NCBI GenBank assembly: GCA_937959315.1
Contig: CALGRC010000109.1
Location: 1 to 6,582 of the forward strand
From: an uncultured Clostridia bacterium
Lineage (GTDB): Bacteria; Bacillota; Clostridia; UMGS1810
Direction: 5' to 3'
Length of the DNA: 6,582 nt
The first letter of the stretch is position 1. The number at the start of each line of letters is the position of its first letter. This document shows positions 5,157-6,582 of the stretch, in pieces. The translations under genes were made by a program, and so were the position numbers. The notes beneath the pieces are model-generated. The model did no database searches and had not been told where the DNA came from. It worked only from the letters and a program-made list of their open reading frames with translations.

Positions 5157-6011
5157 GTGGAAACGATTTGGAAAAAAATAATCCCCCTTGCGCTTATTGC
5201 GGTATTGGTATTTTTGGGCGTATTGGCCGCTTTTGTGTGGAACGGCGTACAGCGTTCGGAACAGGAAATGGCCGCCTTGGCGCAGGAACAGGAACAAACC
5301 CGCACCAACCTGCTGCTGACGCTTGCACAAGAGGACAATTCTTTGTGCGGGGTTTTGGTATGCAGTTTAGACCCTAAGAAACAGACAGCCGATATCATCA
5401 GCATCCCTACAGACACATTGGCCGACGTGGCGGGCAGCAACCAGGAATTGGGCGCCGTGCCGTCCATTGGCGGCATACAAATGCTGTTGGAAAAAATGCC
5501 GTCCATTTTGCCGCTGCCCATCACAAACTATTTAGCTTTCCAGCCCGATTCATTTGTAAAAGCCGTTGACCTGGCGGGCGGCGTAGGGTTTGACGTCCCC
5601 TACTCCATCAGCCAGCAAATGCCCGGCGCACGGACGTCCGCCACCGTGCTGCGGAGAGGGGAGCAAACCTTGGACGGCGCTGGCGCGTGGGCCATGATGC
5701 AGTACAGCGGAGAGGGCGCCGCTGCACAGCAAACATTACAGCGTGAATTTTTTAAAGCCTATCTTGAAAAGCTCGCAGCAATGGACACGCAGCAGCTCGA
5801 ACCTATTATCCGCGATACCATTGCGCAAGTTACCACCGATTTTTCCTCTTATAATACCGCGGACTACGCAGCCAGGCTTGCCGCATTCAACCCGGCAGAC
5901 ACACAGGCTGCCGTCTTGCCCGGTACATACCGGCAAGTGGACGGGCAGCGGTTCTTCTGTTACCAGGCAACGGAAGTAAACGCTTTTGTCAACCAAATTT
6001 TAGACCGCTGA
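5157..6011 (+). CDS. LCP (LytR-CpsA-Psr)-like membrane protein lacking catalytic arginines
   Basis: This 284-residue protein has an N-terminal membrane anchor (residues 8-29), a polar Glu/Gln-rich linker (31-59), and then an extracytoplasmic LCP-like domain. Matching landmarks are GVLVCSLDPKK...DIISIPTDT (65-87), LPLPITNYLAF (118-128), VDLAGGVGFDVP (137-148), and GEQTLDGAGAWAMMQY (168-183) followed by Q-Q-T-L-Q. Active LCP enzymes attach polymers to peptidoglycan using conserved arginines. Here the usual S-I-P-R-D-T is S-I-P-T-D-T, and the region of the R-Y-R and R-x-R-R-Q-Q motifs has no matching arginines. A non-catalytic or binding role is therefore likely. The tail after about 206 is unassigned. 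Translation starts at GTG 5157, with GGAGG 8 bases upstream; the ATG at 5150 is out of frame. The gene is monocistronic, with its own promoter and terminator. Confidence 0.8.
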   Translation: METIWKKIIPLALIAVLVFLGVLAAFVWNGVQRSEQEMAALAQEQEQTRTNLLLTLAQEDNSLCGVLVCSLDPKKQTADIISIPTDTLADVAGSNQELGAVPSIGGIQMLLEKMPSILPLPITNYLAFQPDSFVKAVDLAGGVGFDVPYSISQQMPGARTSATVLRRGEQTLDGAGAWAMMQYSGEGAAAQQTLQREFFKAYLEKLAAMDTQQLEPIIRDTIAQVTTDFSSYNTADYAARLAAFNPADTQAAVLPGTYRQVDGQRFFCYQATEVNAFVNQILDR

Positions 6012-6031
6012 CCGCTATTTTTCTCAAAATT

Positions 6032-6060
6032 GGTCCCTCTTTCTAGAGGGACCCTTTTTT
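6032..6060 (+). terminator. Rho-independent terminator of the LCP-like gene
   Basis: A perfect 9-bp stem, GGTCCCTCT (6032-6040) with AGAGGGACC (6045-6053), encloses the tetraloop TTCT and is followed by C and six T residues, then more AT-rich DNA. It begins 20 bases after the stop codon at 6011 and separates this gene from the BlaI-family gene. Confidence 0.93.
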
Positions 6061-6075
6061 ATTTTCAAAAAAAGC

Positions 6076-6104
6076 TTGACAATTTTGGATTACAGGTGTA
6101 ATAT
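6076..6104 (+). promoter_or_regulatory. Promoter of the BlaI-family gene
   Basis: Consensus -35 TTGACA (6076-6081) and -10 TAATAT (6099-6104) are spaced by 17 bases, with the start point near 6111. One repressor operator covers the end of the spacer and the start of the -10, and a second covers about +4 to +15. This is the classic layout of a repressed, autoregulated blaI/mecI/copY-type promoter. Confidence 0.85.
6089..6102. promoter_or_regulatory. BlaI-type operator 1
   Basis: ATTACA-GG-TGTAAT is an inverted repeat with 6-base arms and matches the TACA-NN-TGTA core bound by BlaI/MecI/CopY repressors. It overlaps the -10 of the promoter. Its centre is 24 bases from that of operator 2. Confidence 0.8.
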
Positions 6105-6113
6105 ATAAATAAC

Positions 6114-6125
6114 TTACATATGTAA
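6114..6125. promoter_or_regulatory. BlaI-type operator 2
   Basis: TTACATATGTAA is a perfect 12-base palindrome with the TACATATGTA core known from staphylococcal bla/mec operators. It lies just after the predicted start point, upstream of the ribosome binding site of the repressor gene, which suggests autorepression. Confidence 0.82.
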
Positions 6126-6146
6126 TCTAAAAAGGATGTGACTGCT

Positions 6147-6521
6147 ATGCAACAACTCCCGCAAATTTCCGAAGCAGAACTGGAAGTGATGAAAGAACTT
6201 TGGAAATTGCAAACTGCCACCAGCGCCCAGCTTTTAGAAACCATTGTACCCAAAAGCGGCTGGAAACCCAAAACGGTGCAAACCCTGCTGGCCCGTCTGG
6301 TAGCCAAAAAGGCGGTAACAGCAGAAAAAACCGGCGGCAAGGCCTACCAATACCGCCCGGCCATCAGCGAAGCCGCTTACCGCCGGGCAGCCAACCAAAA
6401 CTTCCTGCAAAAACTATACAATGGTTCGCTTGGGCTTATGCTGTCCAGTTTTATCCATGACTGTAAGCTTTCCGACCAGGAATTGGATGAACTCCGCCAG
6501 ATATTAAAGACTAACTATTAA
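6147..6521 (+). CDS. BlaI/MecI/CopY-family transcriptional repressor
   Basis: This 124-residue cytoplasmic DNA-binding protein is of the penicillinase-repressor family. The N-terminal winged helix shows PQISEAELEVMKELW (5-19), the recognition region GWKPKTVQTLLARLVAKKAV, and the wing G-G-K-A-Y-Q-Y-R-P. The C-terminal half (about 75-124) should be the helical dimerisation part, and the length is normal. The ATG at 6147 is preferred over an in-frame GTG at 6138. AAAGG (6131-6135) is 11 bases from the ATG but only 2 from the GTG, and homologues begin M-x-x-x-P-Q-I-S. Two matching operators precede it, so it almost certainly represses itself. Family members are usually released by a BlaR1-type membrane metalloprotease or, in CopY, by copper. 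No such partner is inside the window, and no CopY-like cysteine motif is present. Confidence 0.95.
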   Translation: MQQLPQISEAELEVMKELWKLQTATSAQLLETIVPKSGWKPKTVQTLLARLVAKKAVTAEKTGGKAYQYRPAISEAAYRRAANQNFLQKLYNGSLGLMLSSFIHDCKLSDQELDELRQILKTNY

Positions 6522-6547
6522 AAGTCAATAGGGAAAGAGGAAAAAAT

Positions 6548-6582
6548 ATGAAAATTTTTGAAAGTGGATAAGAAACAAAAAA
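6548..6582 (+). CDS. Start of a downstream gene, interrupted after seven codons (partial)
   Basis: A good ribosome binding site (GAAAGAGG, 6533-6540) is 7 bases before an ATG at 6548, and 26 bases separate the repressor stop from this ATG, so a co-transcribed gene is expected. The frame reads MKIFESG and stops at TAA (6569-6571). If one T is removed from the T5 run at 6555-6559, the frame reads MKILKVDKKQK and stays open to the window edge. Possible readings are an indel (sequencing or real), a short leader peptide, or an alternative GTG start at 6564 that lacks its own ribosome binding site. The product is unknown; BlaI genes are often followed by a BlaR1-like sensor gene, but nothing here confirms that. 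Confidence 0.35.

Noticed and set aside
5075..5377. Plus-strand frame with an ATG at 5150 close to GGAGG
   Set aside because: The ATG is only one base after GGAGG and its product has no family features. The GTG at 5157 has proper 8-base spacing and opens the membrane-anchored LCP-like frame.
5009..5524. A 171-codon minus-strand open frame opposite the LCP-like gene
   Set aside because: It crosses the clear plus-strand promoter and ribosome binding site of the LCP-like gene, and its Ser/Cys/Thr-rich translation looks like an antisense artefact.
1..6582. CRISPR array, tRNA/rRNA genes, transposon ends or phage genes
   Set aside because: No regularly spaced direct repeats, cloverleaf-like segments, transposase motifs or phage genes were seen on either strand.

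Overview
The window looks like chromosomal DNA from a low-to-mid GC Gram-positive anaerobe of the Clostridia (Bacillota), perhaps near the Oscillospiraceae or Butyricicoccaceae. The evidence is the strong GGAGG-type ribosome binding sites, the sigma-A-like promoters, a clostridial short-chain flavodoxin, and the small clostridial families DUF2325, DUF3793 and the Cys-rich FeoB-associated protein. The taxonomic placement below class is a guess.

Most of the window (about 71-4933) is one minus-strand ferrous-iron gene cluster. In transcription order it runs: a strong promoter with two dyad operators (4878-4933), a first feoA (4624-4836), a second feoA (4370-4591), feoB (1838-4321), a 50-residue FeoB-associated Cys-rich membrane protein (1643-1795), a Cys-rich DUF2325 protein (1217-1507), a Cys-rich DUF3793 protein (628-1182), a flavodoxin (118-549), and a near-perfect hairpin terminator (71-104). 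The dyad GTTAG...CTAAC recurs at the main promoter, between feoA and feoB, and over the -10 of an internal promoter before the DUF3793 gene. This suggests one regulator, most plausibly an iron-sensing DtxR-type repressor encoded elsewhere, controls the whole set. The inferred logic is iron uptake by FeoA/FeoB, handling of iron or redox by small Cys-rich partners, and replacement of ferredoxin by flavodoxin when iron is short.

Divergent from this cluster, on the plus strand, is a single-gene unit (promoter 5091-5119, gene 5157-6011, terminator 6032-6060). It encodes a membrane-anchored LytR-CpsA-Psr (LCP)-like protein that lacks the arginines normally needed for catalysis. After it comes a BlaI/MecI-family repressor gene (6147-6521). 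Its promoter carries two TTACA-NN-TGTAA operators, a clear autoregulation layout. A well-placed ribosome binding site and ATG follow it, but that frame stops after seven codons; removing one T from a T5 run would open it to the window edge. At the far left, an extended -10 promoter points out of the window. No RNA genes, CRISPR arrays, transposons or phage genes were seen.
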